DNA of 44,948 bases, taken from assembly GCF_035306705.1 (NCBI RefSeq), contig NZ_DATGNO010000173.1, forward strand, positions 1 through 44,948, read 5' to 3'. The notes under the pieces were generated by a model. The model saw only the letters and a program-made list of their open reading frames with translations. It made no database searches and was not told where the DNA came from. Below are positions 1-8,652 of the stretch, one piece after another; the stretch's first letter is position 1; each line of letters opens with the position of its first letter. Source of the DNA: Xanthomarina sp035306705 (GTDB lineage: Bacteria > Bacteroidota > Bacteroidia > Flavobacteriales > Flavobacteriaceae). The position numbers and the translations under genes were made by a program.

Positions 1-7
1 AGAAGAA

Positions 8-244
8 ATGTCAAGAGTTTGTGAACTTACTGGAAAGAAAGCGATGGTTGGAAACAACGTATCTCACGCAATGAATAAAACAAAGCGTAAATTTGATGCA
101 AATCTTATTAAAAAACGTTTTTATCTTCCAGAAGAAGATAAGTGGATAACTTTAAAGGTTTCAACTTCAGCATTAAAGACGATCAATAAAATTGGTATCG
201 CAGCTGCAATGAAAGAAGCTAAATCTAAAGGGTTTTATAAATAA
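8..244 (+). CDS. rpmB: 50S ribosomal protein L28
   Basis: Structural protein of the large ribosomal subunit. The 78-residue product has the usual bacterial L28 length and opening (SRVCELTGKKAMVGNNVSHA), followed by a basic middle and the KWITLKVS segment. It is the first gene of a tight block with L33 and a DUF4295 protein, all on the same strand and probably cotranscribed. The ATG at base 8 is the natural start. Any promoter lies outside the window. Identification is secure. Confidence 0.97.
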   Translation: MSRVCELTGKKAMVGNNVSHAMNKTKRKFDANLIKKRFYLPEEDKWITLKVSTSALKTINKIGIAAAMKEAKSKGFYK

Positions 245-302
245 TAGCCTGATAAGGTTGAGGTTTTCGCTCAAGCGGGAATAAAAATAAACATATTTTA
301 CA

Positions 303-485
303 ATGGCAAAGAAAGGTAACAGAATACAAGTAATTTTAGAGTGCACAGAGCATAAAGAATCTGGTCAACCAGGAACTTCTAGATATATTACTACTAAGAA
401 TAAGAAGAACACTCCGGATAGAATGGAAATTAAAAAATTCAATCCTGTATTAAAGAGAGTGACTGTTCATAAAGAAATTAAATAA
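303..485 (+). CDS. rpmG: 50S ribosomal protein L33
   Basis: Large-subunit ribosomal protein of 60 residues, the normal length. It starts MAKKGNRIQVILECTEHK and contains the TSRYITTKNKKNTPDRMEIKK core typical of L33, shown here without its flanks. The zinc-ribbon cysteine pairs seen in some L33 proteins are absent: only one cysteine (C14) is present, so this is a cysteine-poor, zinc-independent type. It lies 58 bases after rpmB in the same direction. The rpmB-rpmG pair is a standard bacterial arrangement. Confidence 0.96.
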   Translation: MAKKGNRIQVILECTEHKESGQPGTSRYITTKNKKNTPDRMEIKKFNPVLKRVTVHKEIK

Positions 486-564
486 TTAGAGGTTTTTATT
501 TTTTATAAAAACGTCAGTTAACAACAAAAAGACTTTAATTTAAAGTTTTAAAAAAACATAAGAC

Positions 565-717
565 ATGGCAAAGAAATCAGTTGCATCGTTACAAACAGGA
601 TCTAAAAGATTAACAAAAGCTATTAAAATGGTAAAGTCTCCTAAAACAGGAGCTTACATGTTTGTTGAGTCAATCATGGCACCAGAACAAGTTAGCGAAT
701 GGTTAGCTAATCACTAA
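565..717 (+). CDS. DUF4295 family small protein
   Basis: A 50-residue basic protein, starting MAKKSVASLQTGSKRL and ending SEWLANH. It matches my recollection of the DUF4295 family, a short Bacteroidota protein that follows rpmG and precedes ftsY. The N-terminal half is lysine-rich and the C-terminal half is mixed, which suits a ribosome-associated protein, though no function is established. The ATG lies 79 bases after rpmG and the gene ends just before a rho-independent terminator, so it closes the ribosomal-protein operon. Confidence 0.85.
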   Translation: MAKKSVASLQTGSKRLTKAIKMVKSPKTGAYMFVESIMAPEQVSEWLANH

Positions 718-740
718 GCTAAACTTGCTGTACAATATTT

Positions 741-770
741 AAGCTGCTTTCTATTTAGAGAGCGGCTTTT
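741..770 (+). terminator. Rho-independent terminator after rpmB-rpmG-DUF4295
   Basis: The arms AAGCTGCTTTCT and AGAGAGCGGCTT pair over 12 positions with two G-T wobbles. They are separated by about six bases and followed by a short T run. The hairpin lies 24 bases after the DUF4295 stop and separates the ribosomal genes from ftsY. Confidence 0.75.
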
Positions 771-863
771 GTTTTATATTTACATTGGTAAAAATGACAA
801 ATGTTCAGCCAAACTATTTAGGCAAGACTTTTGTTTCATCTAATAGCATTGAATCAACATAAA

Positions 864-1838
864 ATGAGCTTTTTTAAAAAAATATTTTCTACTGAAAAAA
901 AGGAAACATTAGATAAGGGATTAGAAAAATCTAAAGCCAATTTCTTTAATAAGTTAAGTAAAGCGGTTGCTGGAAAATCTAAAGTCGATGATGAGGTTTT
1001 AGATAACCTCGAAGAAATCCTGGTTTCTAGTGATGTAGGTGTAGATACAACCCTTAAAATCATTAAACGTATTGAAGCGCGTGTGCAGGAAGATAAATAC
1101 CTTGGAACAGACGAGCTCAATAAAATCCTTCGCGAAGAAATTGCTGGCTTATTAAGTGAAACAAATTCAGGAGAGGACACCGATTATTCTATTCCAAAAT
1201 TGCCTGCCAATGCCGAAGGAACTAAAACACCTTACGTTTTAATGGTAGTTGGTGTTAATGGAGTTGGAAAAACCACAACAATCGGAAAGCTTGCATATCA
1301 GTTTAAAAAACAGGGTTTAACAGTGGTTCTTGGAGCTGCCGATACATTTAGAGCGGCTGCCATAGACCAGCTTCAAGTTTGGGCAGATCGCGTAGATGTT
1401 CCTATGATTAAACAAGCCATGGGAAGCGACCCTGCTTCAGTGGCTTTCGATGCCGTGCAAGCTGGAGTTAAACTTAATGCAGATGTTATTATTATTGATA
1501 CCGCTGGACGTTTACATAATAAAGTAAACTTAATGAACGAGCTTACCAAAGTAAAACGTGTCATGCAAAAGGTGGTTGTAGATGCGCCTCACGATGTCTT
1601 ATTGGTTTTAGATGGTTCCACAGGACAGAATGCTTTCGAGCAGGCCAAGCAGTTTACTGCTGCTACCGAAGTAACTTCTCTTGCGGTAACCAAATTGGAT
1701 GGTACTGCCAAAGGTGGTGTTGTGATTGGTATTTCAGATCAGTTTCAAATTCCTGTTAAATATATTGGAGTAGGAGAACGTATCGAAGATCTTCAGGTTT
1801 TTAATAAATATGAATTTGTAGATTCTTTCTTTAGGTAA
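864..1838 (+). CDS. ftsY: Signal recognition particle receptor FtsY
   Basis: SRP receptor GTPase that docks ribosome-SRP complexes at the inner membrane for cotranslational insertion. The 324-residue protein has a short charged N region, the four-helix N domain (about 20-110) and the NG GTPase domain. Visible GTPase motifs are GVNGVGKTTT (residue 130 on), the DTFRAAA motif, DTAGR and TKLDGTAKGG; it ends with GVGERIEDLQVF. It lacks the long acidic N-terminal A domain of E. coli FtsY, as is usual in Bacteroidota. I chose the ATG at 864 (MSFFKK). An in-frame TTG at 831 falls inside a near-consensus -7 box (GACTTTTG, 826-833) and would add an atypical extension. Confidence 0.96.
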   Translation: MSFFKKIFSTEKKETLDKGLEKSKANFFNKLSKAVAGKSKVDDEVLDNLEEILVSSDVGVDTTLKIIKRIEARVQEDKYLGTDELNKILREEIAGLLSETNSGEDTDYSIPKLPANAEGTKTPYVLMVVGVNGVGKTTTIGKLAYQFKKQGLTVVLGAADTFRAAAIDQLQVWADRVDVPMIKQAMGSDPASVAFDAVQAGVKLNADVIIIDTAGRLHNKVNLMNELTKVKRVMQKVVVDAPHDVLLVLDGSTGQNAFEQAKQFTAATEVTSLAVTKLDGTAKGGVVIGISDQFQIPVKYIGVGERIEDLQVFNKYEFVDSFFR

Positions 1839-1907
1839 TAATTCCCCTTGCCCGTAGACAGACAGAAAGGACGAAATTTCAGCATTCAAATTATTTCGCT
1901 GCTTACT

Positions 1908-2996
1908 TTAATTAGTAAGTTCCAAAATCTTTTCCCACAACTCATTGTCAAAACCTGAAAGCCCAAAAGTGGGGTTGTCTGGATTGGCAACTTCACCCAT
2001 TCTAACAACAACCAAATTCTTACTGGGAACAACATATAATTTCTGATCGTTTTTACCCAAAGCCATAAACATATCTGCAGGAGCATTTGGTATTAATTCG
2101 CCCTGAAATTCTATCTGAGTGGTTGGTAAATGAAAAGATGATTTTCCGTTCAACCACCACAAATAACCATAAGCTTGGTTGATGTTTTGAGACGTGTTAG
2201 TCGCTTCACTAATATAAGTTTCAGAAACAATTTGTGTGTTTTTCCATTTTCCATCGGCATAAAGCAAGAGACCAAAACGAGCCATGCTTCTAGTGTTACT
2301 GGTATAGACTTTTAAATTCCCAAAAGAAATCCAACTGCCCGTCATTCCAATTTTATCTCGCAATTTGTTGTTAAAATAAGTGTCCCATGTTTGGTTGCTA
2401 GCGTGTTCTACAACATCCTGCATTTTCACATATACATTGTGGTAGGCCCAACGAGTTCCGGCATCTGCCAAATATTGTAAATTCTCTGGAGAAACATCAT
2501 CTCCAAGGCCATCATCCAATCCCGAAGTCATGTTTAAAAGATGTTTACAACTAATTAAATTCTCCTTTTCCAAAGGAATACTCGTCCATTTTATTCCTAA
2601 ATAATCAGATACTTTTAAATGGATATCGATAAGTCCTTCATCTTGAGCAATTCCAGAAAGTGTGGCTGTTAAAGTTTTTCCGGCACTAGCCCAATACCAG
2701 GAAGCATTAGAACTGTGTCCATTAAAATACTGTTCAATCACTATTTTTCCATGGTGAAGTATAATAAAACCTTTCGTGATTTTAGTTTCCAAATAATCCA
2801 GTAGAGGCTGTAGTTTATTGGCGTTCCATCCCAATTCGGAAAGTGAAACCGTTTCCCAAGCATTAGAGTTTATAGGTGGAAAATATATTTCTGAAGGGAT
2901 AGGCTCCGGATTTCCTGGTGTTATTGGCGAGTTATCTGAAGAACAACTTAACAAGCTCAATATGGATAAGACGAAAAATAACTGCAGTAACTTCAT
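1908..2996 (-). CDS. Serine hydrolase, beta-lactamase-related lipoprotein
   Basis: Envelope hydrolase of the class C beta-lactamase / penicillin-binding-protein fold (PF00144 type); the substrate is unknown. The 362-residue product starts with a lipoprotein signal ending SLLSC, then a Ser/Pro-rich linker. Motifs fit the family: the nucleophile motif SAGK within WYWASAGKTLTAT, and YHN as the Y-x-N motif further on. The C-terminal part contains WWLNG and a hydrophobic final strand. It is inverted between ftsY and rimO, which are otherwise codirectional, and converges on ftsY with a 69-base gap. It could be an esterase or a D-aminopeptidase; beta-lactam resistance should not be assumed. Confidence 0.85.
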   Translation of the reverse strand: MKLLQLFFVLSILSLLSCSSDNSPITPGNPEPIPSEIYFPPINSNAWETVSLSELGWNANKLQPLLDYLETKITKGFIILHHGKIVIEQYFNGHSSNASWYWASAGKTLTATLSGIAQDEGLIDIHLKVSDYLGIKWTSIPLEKENLISCKHLLNMTSGLDDGLGDDVSPENLQYLADAGTRWAYHNVYVKMQDVVEHASNQTWDTYFNNKLRDKIGMTGSWISFGNLKVYTSNTRSMARFGLLLYADGKWKNTQIVSETYISEATNTSQNINQAYGYLWWLNGKSSFHLPTTQIEFQGELIPNAPADMFMALGKNDQKLYVVPSKNLVVVRMGEVANPDNPTFGLSGFDNELWEKILELTN

Positions 2997-3124
2997 CTGA
3001 ATATTTTTTAATTAGACTTAAAAAATCTAAATTAGTTTAACCGTTCACTATCAAATTCTTAGAACAAAAATTTATTGACGAATTAAAATGAATTAACTAG
3101 AAACATTAATCCACAATCATTCCG

Positions 3125-3132
3125 TATCTTTG
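3125..3132 (+). promoter_or_regulatory. Predicted -7 box TATCTTTG for rimO
   Basis: Exact match to the Bacteroidota sigma-A -7 consensus TAnnTTTG, 59 bases before the rimO start, in an AT-rich gap between divergent genes. No convincing -33 TTG was found at the usual distance. Confidence 0.5.
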
Positions 3133-3191
3133 CACCCTGCAAAAATAATGGATTGCTAATAAAAGAAATTCTAGTTTTATAGGAAAGGCTT

Positions 3192-4499
3192 ATGAGAACA
3201 AAATCGCTTAAAAAAAACAAAATCAATGTGGTAACACTTGGCTGTAGTAAAAACGTATACGACAGCGAAGTTTTAATGGGACAACTAAAAGCCAGTGGCA
3301 AAGAGGTTGTGCATGAAGAGGAAGGAAATATTGTTGTTATAAATACGTGCGGTTTTATTAACAATGCCAAAGAAGAAAGCATCAATACCATTCTTGAATT
3401 TATGCAGAAAAAAGAAGATGGCGAAGTCGATAAAGTATTTGTTACAGGGTGTTTAAGCGAACGTTATAAACCAGATTTACAGAGAGAAATCCCTAATGTG
3501 GACCAATATTTTGGAACCACAGAATTACCAGCTTTATTAAAAGCTTTAGGAGCAGATTATAAACATGAATTAATTGGTGAGCGCTTAACAACAACTCCAA
3601 AAAATTATGCTTATCTAAAAATTGCAGAAGGGTGTGATAGACCGTGTAGTTTTTGCGCCATTCCTATTATGCGTGGCAAACATAGATCGACTCCCATTGA
3701 AGATATTGTTATTGAAGCTGAAAAATTAGCAGCTAAAGGTGTCAAGGAATTAATTTTAATTGCACAGGATTTAACTTATTACGGACTCGATATATACAAA
3801 AAACGCAACTTGGCGGAATTGCTTGAAGCTCTTGTAAAAGTAGAAGGCGTAGAGTGGATTCGTTTGCATTATGCATTTCCAACAGGATTTCCAATGGATG
3901 TCTTGGATGTGATGAATCGCGAACCAAAAATTTGTAATTATCTAGATATCCCGTTGCAACATATTTCCGATAACATTCTTAAAAGTATGCGTCGTGGAAC
4001 TACAAAAGAAAAAACGACAAAACTACTTAAGGAATTTAGACAGACTGTTCCAGAAATGACAATTAGAACGACTTTAATTGTGGGTTATCCAGGAGAGACA
4101 GAAGAAAATTTCCAAGAATTAAAACAATGGGTTACAGACATGCGTTTTGAGCGTTTGGGCTGTTTCACTTATAGTCATGAAGAAAATACACATGCCTATA
4201 ATTTGGAAGACGATGTGCCAGAAGATGTAAAACAAGATCGCGCAAACCAGATTATGGAAATCCAATCCCAGATTTCTTGGGAATTAAACCAAGCTAAAAT
4301 AGGACAAACCTTTAAAGTGGTTATCGATAGAAAGGAAGGTAATTATTTTGTTGGGAGAACCGAATTTGATTCTCCAGATGTGGATAACGAAGTGCTTATC
4401 GATGCGACTAAATCTTATTTAAAAACAGGAGAATTTGCAACGGTAATAGTTACTGAAGCTGCCGATTTCGACCTTTATGCCGAAGTTGCCGTTTCTTAA
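3192..4499 (+). CDS. rimO: Ribosomal protein S12 methylthiotransferase RimO
   Basis: Radical-SAM enzyme that adds a methylthio group to the conserved aspartate of ribosomal protein S12. The 435-residue length is normal. The N-terminal UPF0004 domain has the three cluster cysteines C18 (TLGCSKN), C53 (INTCGF) and C87 (VTGCLSERY). The radical-SAM motif is C148-x3-C152-x2-C155 (CDRPCSFCAIP). The C-terminal TRAM domain occupies about residues 370-432. GCSKN and the immediate PIMRGKHRS motif favour RimO over MiaB. A -7 box lies upstream. Confidence 0.95.
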   Translation: MRTKSLKKNKINVVTLGCSKNVYDSEVLMGQLKASGKEVVHEEEGNIVVINTCGFINNAKEESINTILEFMQKKEDGEVDKVFVTGCLSERYKPDLQREIPNVDQYFGTTELPALLKALGADYKHELIGERLTTTPKNYAYLKIAEGCDRPCSFCAIPIMRGKHRSTPIEDIVIEAEKLAAKGVKELILIAQDLTYYGLDIYKKRNLAELLEALVKVEGVEWIRLHYAFPTGFPMDVLDVMNREPKICNYLDIPLQHISDNILKSMRRGTTKEKTTKLLKEFRQTVPEMTIRTTLIVGYPGETEENFQELKQWVTDMRFERLGCFTYSHEENTHAYNLEDDVPEDVKQDRANQIMEIQSQISWELNQAKIGQTFKVVIDRKEGNYFVGRTEFDSPDVDNEVLIDATKSYLKTGEFATVIVTEAADFDLYAEVAVS

Positions 4500-4558
4500 T
4501 AAATCGACATTTGCACGGATAGACTGTCTTAAATTTGCTTTACCTTAAAATACTGGAA

Positions 4559-5071
4559 TTAAAATCCTAATTTAAAACTGTGAAAAGCAGCGCTGTTAAT
4601 CTCAAGGCTCATTTGGTGTGAACTAATTTTATTTTGAAATGTATCCTTTATAAAAATATTGTAAGAATAATAAAGTCGAATAAAAGTACCATAAGAAAGT
4701 CCTATTTTTGGACTAACTAAAAAATTCGTTTTTATAAGAGATGTTGGAATTCCAACATTTGTTCCTCCTACTATCATTAACAAGCCATTATCTCTAAAAG
4801 TTATGCCTCCTTCCAAATTTATTTTTGGATTCAATAAAAATTCAGATGTCAAAATACCTTCGGTACTTATAGAAGCTTCTAAAAAGTTTGTTTTATTAGC
4901 GGTGTAATTAAAGGCTATTAGACCTACTTCAAGTCCAGCGGTCTTGTGGAAGTTGACCTGTATTTTATACAGTGGTGTGAACCTATATTCCTGTGCATTT
5001 ACAAAGAAATAGAATAAACAAGCTAGCGGGGTTACTATGTGTTTATATTTATGAATTTTGATTATTTCCAT
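4559..5071 (-). CDS. Hypothetical exported protein, possibly a small beta-barrel
   Basis: I do not recognise this 170-residue protein. It has a hydrophobic N-terminal segment ending FFVNAQ, which fits a signal peptidase I site before EYRFTP. The rest alternates polar and aromatic residues in short strand-like stretches (many Y and F, glycine turns such as GGITFRDNG) and ends in a hydrophobic-aromatic FKLGF, a pattern often seen in small outer-membrane barrels. Its start overlaps the end of the upstream lipoprotein gene by 23 bases, implying translational coupling. The outer-membrane role is inference. Confidence 0.6.
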   Translation of the reverse strand: MEIIKIHKYKHIVTPLACLFYFFVNAQEYRFTPLYKIQVNFHKTAGLEVGLIAFNYTANKTNFLEASISTEGILTSEFLLNPKINLEGGITFRDNGLLMIVGGTNVGIPTSLIKTNFLVSPKIGLSYGTFIRLYYSYNIFIKDTFQNKISSHQMSLEINSAAFHSFKLGF

Positions 5072-5717
5072 CGATTAAATTGAAATAATAGTTTTCATCA
5101 TAGAGAGTTACTATTAGTTTTTCATAGTGTTTTCTCTCTAAAACAAATACTTTAACTTTCCATTTTAAGAGGAAAAAATTAAATGTAGAGTCTACATTGC
5201 CCAATACGGAGGTTTGATAGTTTAAATGTAATACGTTGTTGTTTTCTTCTTTTATAAAAAGTTTGTCCATGTAGTGGGTTTGTGAGCTATTTGTCCAATT
5301 TATTGAATGAGAATCTTCCGTGGAAGGATGTGCCACTAGGAATGCAAAGTGGGTGTCAAAATTTATTTGTGAAATATCTAAATCTATCAGCGCTTTTTTT
5401 CGTTTGGAAAAATGAGGCATGGCTAGTTCTTGTAAATCATGTACCGAAAGTACTGGGAAAAATTCAATATCTAGATAATTAGATTTATACGCCTTGTTCC
5501 TTGTGTTAAACTGCAGCACACTATCCATGTTTTCTTCTAAAGCATACTCTTCTAACTGTAAATTTATTGCGTCAAATATGTTGCCGTTTGGCCTTGTGTC
5601 TGAAATGAAGTGGAACGATTCTTTTAGGGGTATTTTGTTTTGCTTGTTGCAGGAGATGATAAAAACAGGAATTATTATAGCTAAAATAGTTCTTATAGAT
5701 TTTCTAAAGAGTATCAT
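5049..5717 (-). CDS. Hypothetical lipoprotein
   Basis: Unrecognised 222-residue protein. The N terminus has basic residues, a hydrophobic stretch and a lipobox ending FIISC, so it is probably a lipoprotein. The body is rich in N, K and F, with no motif I can name and no internal transmembrane segment. It is the first gene of a two-gene minus-strand unit whose second member is the barrel-like protein at 4559-5071. A TATCTTTG -7 box lies 32 bases before the ATG. It is divergent from the sensor kinase at 5878, so the roughly 160-base spacer serves both. Confidence 0.65.
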   Translation of the reverse strand: MILFRKSIRTILAIIIPVFIISCNKQNKIPLKESFHFISDTRPNGNIFDAINLQLEEYALEENMDSVLQFNTRNKAYKSNYLDIEFFPVLSVHDLQELAMPHFSKRKKALIDLDISQINFDTHFAFLVAHPSTEDSHSINWTNSSQTHYMDKLFIKEENNNVLHLNYQTSVLGNVDSTFNFFLLKWKVKVFVLERKHYEKLIVTLYDENYYFNLIDGNNQNS

Positions 5718-5748
5718 AAAATTTCAATTATCTGTTACATCTAATATT

Positions 5749-5756
5749 CAAAGATA
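5749..5756 (-). promoter_or_regulatory. Predicted -7 box TATCTTTG for the 5717 lipoprotein operon
   Basis: On the minus strand these bases read TATCTTTG, an exact TAnnTTTG match, 32 bases before the lipoprotein ATG. Confidence 0.45.
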
Positions 5757-5794
5757 ATTTATTCAAATGATTTTCTTATCCCTGAAAATGGCTA

Positions 5795-5818
5795 TTTCGC
5801 ACAGTAGGACCTGCGAAA
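5795..5818. promoter_or_regulatory. Inverted repeat TTTCGCA-N10-TGCGAAA, candidate operator
   Basis: Perfect 7-base arms with a 10-base spacer (24 bp overall), in the divergent spacer just upstream of the kinase -7 box at 5834-5841. A dimeric regulator could bind here; the NarL-type regulator encoded by the same operon is an obvious candidate. The binding partner is inferred. Confidence 0.45.
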
Positions 5819-5833
5819 ACAAAATAATGTGAT

Positions 5834-5841
5834 TACTTTTG
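5834..5841 (+). promoter_or_regulatory. Predicted -7 box TACTTTTG for the TPR kinase operon
   Basis: Exact TAnnTTTG match 36 bases before the kinase ATG. An in-frame TTG at 5839 lies inside this box and is therefore not a credible start codon. Confidence 0.5.
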
Positions 5842-5877
5842 CGCCAATATACTTTAATAAAATTATGGAGCTTAAAA

Positions 5878-7908
5878 ATGGATTATAGAATTAAATTAAT
5901 AGCGGGATTTTTTTATTGCTTTCTCTTTACCAATAATTTTTTATTAGCTCAAAATGTCCAATTGGATTCCTTAAATAAAATTATACAAGACCCAAAGGTT
6001 TCACAAGGTGAAAAAATATTTACTTTGGGGCGAATTTCTCATCATCTTTATTTTCAGGGCAACTCGGGTAAGGAAAGAGCACAGAAACTTTTAGACAGTA
6101 CATTACTACTTGCAAAAAGACAAAAGGACGGTCAGTATAAGGCGTTTATATTATCTATTAAAGCATTTAACGAGCGTATAGATAATAATATAGATAAAGC
6201 AAACTACAACTTACAAGAAGCTTTAAAAGCATTGCAAGAAACAGATAATCAGGCAATACACGGCTATGTTTACTATTGTAAAGGATGGATGGAATCGCGT
6301 AATGATATGTCCTCAAAAAGTATTAGTACATTTCTAAAAGCATTGGAGTATTTGGAAAATGAAACTCAAAGAATGGCTATGATTACAAGAGCCAGTATTT
6401 ATTCTGAATTGTCTAATATTTATTCTGTATGGCAGGATTATGAAAATCAAGGTAAATATGTTAGAAAATTTTATTCTGAAACAAAAAAAAGTGGTGATAA
6501 GGTTGGATATGTTAAAGCACAACAACAATTGGCAAGTTTTTTTGAAGAAAATTATCGCGTAAAACCGCATGCTAAAGTTTTATTAGATTCTGCTTTTTAT
6601 TATAACAAACAGGCTGTAAAGCTTTTTTTGAAAAATGATGACCAGATGAGTATAAGATCTCAATTGCCATTTACCTGTTTAAATATAGCCAATCTTTACT
6701 CAGAATTTTATCCTGAGAAATTTGAGGACAGTGCGTCGTATTACCTAGACATAGCACTTGAAAAGGGTTTAGAAACCGAGCAATATACCGTTGTTGCGAA
6801 TGTTTATGGCATTAAGAGCGAGGTAGCTCAAAAGCAGAACGACCTAGGTTTAGCCATAAAACATCTTTTAAAAGCCGAGGAATACGCCGATAATCAAACT
6901 ATGTTTGATTATGCAACAAAAGCTCAAGTTGCTGGAGCACTCGCTAAGGTTTATGAATTGCAAGAGGATTATATAAATGCTCTGTTATACTACAAAAAAT
7001 ACCTCGATTATTATCAAAAGAGGTTTGATAATGAAAAAATGGCAATAGGAAAAGAACTGGAAGCCAAATATGAATCAGAAAAAAAAGAACAACGATTAGG
7101 TTTTTTAGAGCAACAAGTATTACAAAAACAAAAGCTAAATTTCATTTATATTCTACTCACAATTTCAGCATTTCTAACACTCTTCTTTTTGTTTTTAGCA
7201 TACAGACAAAGATCTAAAAATCTTGCTAAACAACAACAAGTTCATCAATTGGAATTGGAGGCTATAAAAAAGGAACATCGCATATCTCTGCTATCGGCCA
7301 TGATTGATGGACAAGAAAACGAGCGAACTCGACTCGCAAGAGATCTTCATGATGGCATGGGCGGACTTCTTTCCGGTATTAAAATTGAATTGTCTGGAGC
7401 GACTGCTTTACAAAATTCGGATAAAGTACAAAATTTACTACAACAAGCATTAGGACGCTTGGACCATGCCATGGATGAACTCCGGCGTATCGCACGAAGC
7501 ATGATGCCTTCTATATTACTTCAGTACGGACTGGCCGAAGCGATGCGAGAATACTGTAATTCACTTAGTAGTGAAAAAACTAAAATTATTTGCCAAATTA
7601 TAAATTATAAAAATACATTACCAGAATCAAAACAGATTATAATTTACCGGATTTTTCAAGAACTGTTAAATAATGCGTTAAAGCATGCCCAAGCAACTCA
7701 GGTTTTAGTACAGTTTCAACAACAAGGCACCAATTTTTTTCTAACGGTAGAAGATGATGGAGAAGGATACAATATGAACGATATAAATCTTAAAAAAGGT
7801 TCTGGCTTAGTAAATATTGAAGCACGCGTTGCTTTTTTAAAAGGTCGTTTAGAAGTAAACTCTCAAAAAGATCAAGGCACCACAATCCAAGTAGAATTTA
7901 ATAATTAA
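5878..7908 (+). CDS. TPR-containing sensor histidine kinase (HisKA_3 type)
   Basis: Membrane sensor kinase of 676 residues. Order: signal peptide ending LLAQN; a periplasmic alpha-helical region of TPR-like repeats (about 40-385); a coiled coil with KKEQRLGFLEQQ; one transmembrane helix (about 420-440); a cytoplasmic coiled coil; a HisKA_3 dimerisation domain with phospho-acceptor H491 in RDLHDGMGG; and an ATPase domain with NNALKHA (N box) and DDGEGY (G1). This is the common Bacteroidota layout of periplasmic TPR sensor plus NarL-type kinase. I chose the ATG at 5878 (MDYRIK). The regulator starts 2 bases after the stop, so the two form one operon. The stimulus is unknown. Confidence 0.9.
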   Translation: MDYRIKLIAGFFYCFLFTNNFLLAQNVQLDSLNKIIQDPKVSQGEKIFTLGRISHHLYFQGNSGKERAQKLLDSTLLLAKRQKDGQYKAFILSIKAFNERIDNNIDKANYNLQEALKALQETDNQAIHGYVYYCKGWMESRNDMSSKSISTFLKALEYLENETQRMAMITRASIYSELSNIYSVWQDYENQGKYVRKFYSETKKSGDKVGYVKAQQQLASFFEENYRVKPHAKVLLDSAFYYNKQAVKLFLKNDDQMSIRSQLPFTCLNIANLYSEFYPEKFEDSASYYLDIALEKGLETEQYTVVANVYGIKSEVAQKQNDLGLAIKHLLKAEEYADNQTMFDYATKAQVAGALAKVYELQEDYINALLYYKKYLDYYQKRFDNEKMAIGKELEAKYESEKKEQRLGFLEQQVLQKQKLNFIYILLTISAFLTLFFLFLAYRQRSKNLAKQQQVHQLELEAIKKEHRISLLSAMIDGQENERTRLARDLHDGMGGLLSGIKIELSGATALQNSDKVQNLLQQALGRLDHAMDELRRIARSMMPSILLQYGLAEAMREYCNSLSSEKTKIICQIINYKNTLPESKQIIIYRIFQELLNNALKHAQATQVLVQFQQQGTNFFLTVEDDGEGYNMNDINLKKGSGLVNIEARVAFLKGRLEVNSQKDQGTTIQVEFNN

Positions 7909-7910
7909 TT

Positions 7911-8534
7911 ATGATAACGGTTTATATTACAGATGATCATCCCATAGTTTTAGGAGGGATAAAAAACTTGATAGAATCACAAGACGACATAGAATTAAAA
8001 GGTGTCTTTCAAACTGGAAATGAAACGCTGTTGGCCCTTAAAACTGATTTGCCAGATGTGCTTTTGTTGGATATAAACCTTCCTGATGCTAATGGTATTG
8101 AGCTTTCTAAAAAGCTGCTAGAGCTTTATCCAGAACTAAAAATAATTATTTTAAGTGTTCATAACGAAAAACCTGTTATTGCAAGTGTGCTGCAGCACGG
8201 TGTTTCTGGATATGTACTTAAGAATTCACTTGGAGAAGATATCATTGCTGGAATAAAAACTGTAGCAGGTGGGGCTACTTTTTTATGTGTTCAAACGCAA
8301 AAAATATTAGATACTGAAAATCTGCATGAATTGGAAGTTATTCCAAAAATTACAAGACGAGAAAAGGAAATTTTACAACATGTGGCTGATGGCTATACGA
8401 CTGCTCAGATAGGAGAAAAACTTTTTATAAGTCCACATACTGTCGAAAGTCACCGAAAAAATCTCATGGAAAAATTTGATGTTTCAAGTATGAATGCAGT
8501 AGTAAAATACGCTTTGGAATTTAAATTGCTTTAA
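7911..8534 (+). CDS. NarL/LuxR-family response regulator
   Basis: Cytoplasmic DNA-binding response regulator of 207 residues, partner of the kinase just upstream. The receiver domain (1-120) has acidic residues DDH near the start, phospho-acceptor D54 in LLLDINLPD, and a lysine at the end of KNSLGED. The LuxR-type helix-turn-helix (about 143-205) reads TRREKEILQHVADGYTTAQI, followed by SPHTVESHRKNLMEKF. The inverted repeat at 5795-5818 is a plausible autoregulatory site. Confidence 0.92.
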   Translation: MITVYITDDHPIVLGGIKNLIESQDDIELKGVFQTGNETLLALKTDLPDVLLLDINLPDANGIELSKKLLELYPELKIIILSVHNEKPVIASVLQHGVSGYVLKNSLGEDIIAGIKTVAGGATFLCVQTQKILDTENLHELEVIPKITRREKEILQHVADGYTTAQIGEKLFISPHTVESHRKNLMEKFDVSSMNAVVKYALEFKLL

Positions 8535-8652
8535 TAATTTTGGTCTTGTGTGCTTGGTATTGCAATCAAATCAATTTCATTAAGAAGATACACTCGAAAT
8601 GAACTTTGCTTTTTGGCAATGATATGTTAGTATGTAAGCAGGTTGTAAATCT

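Noticed and set aside
1908..2996. Beta-lactam resistance gene
   Set aside because: The family motif is present, but this group is mostly esterases and peptidases, and nothing shows activity on beta-lactams.
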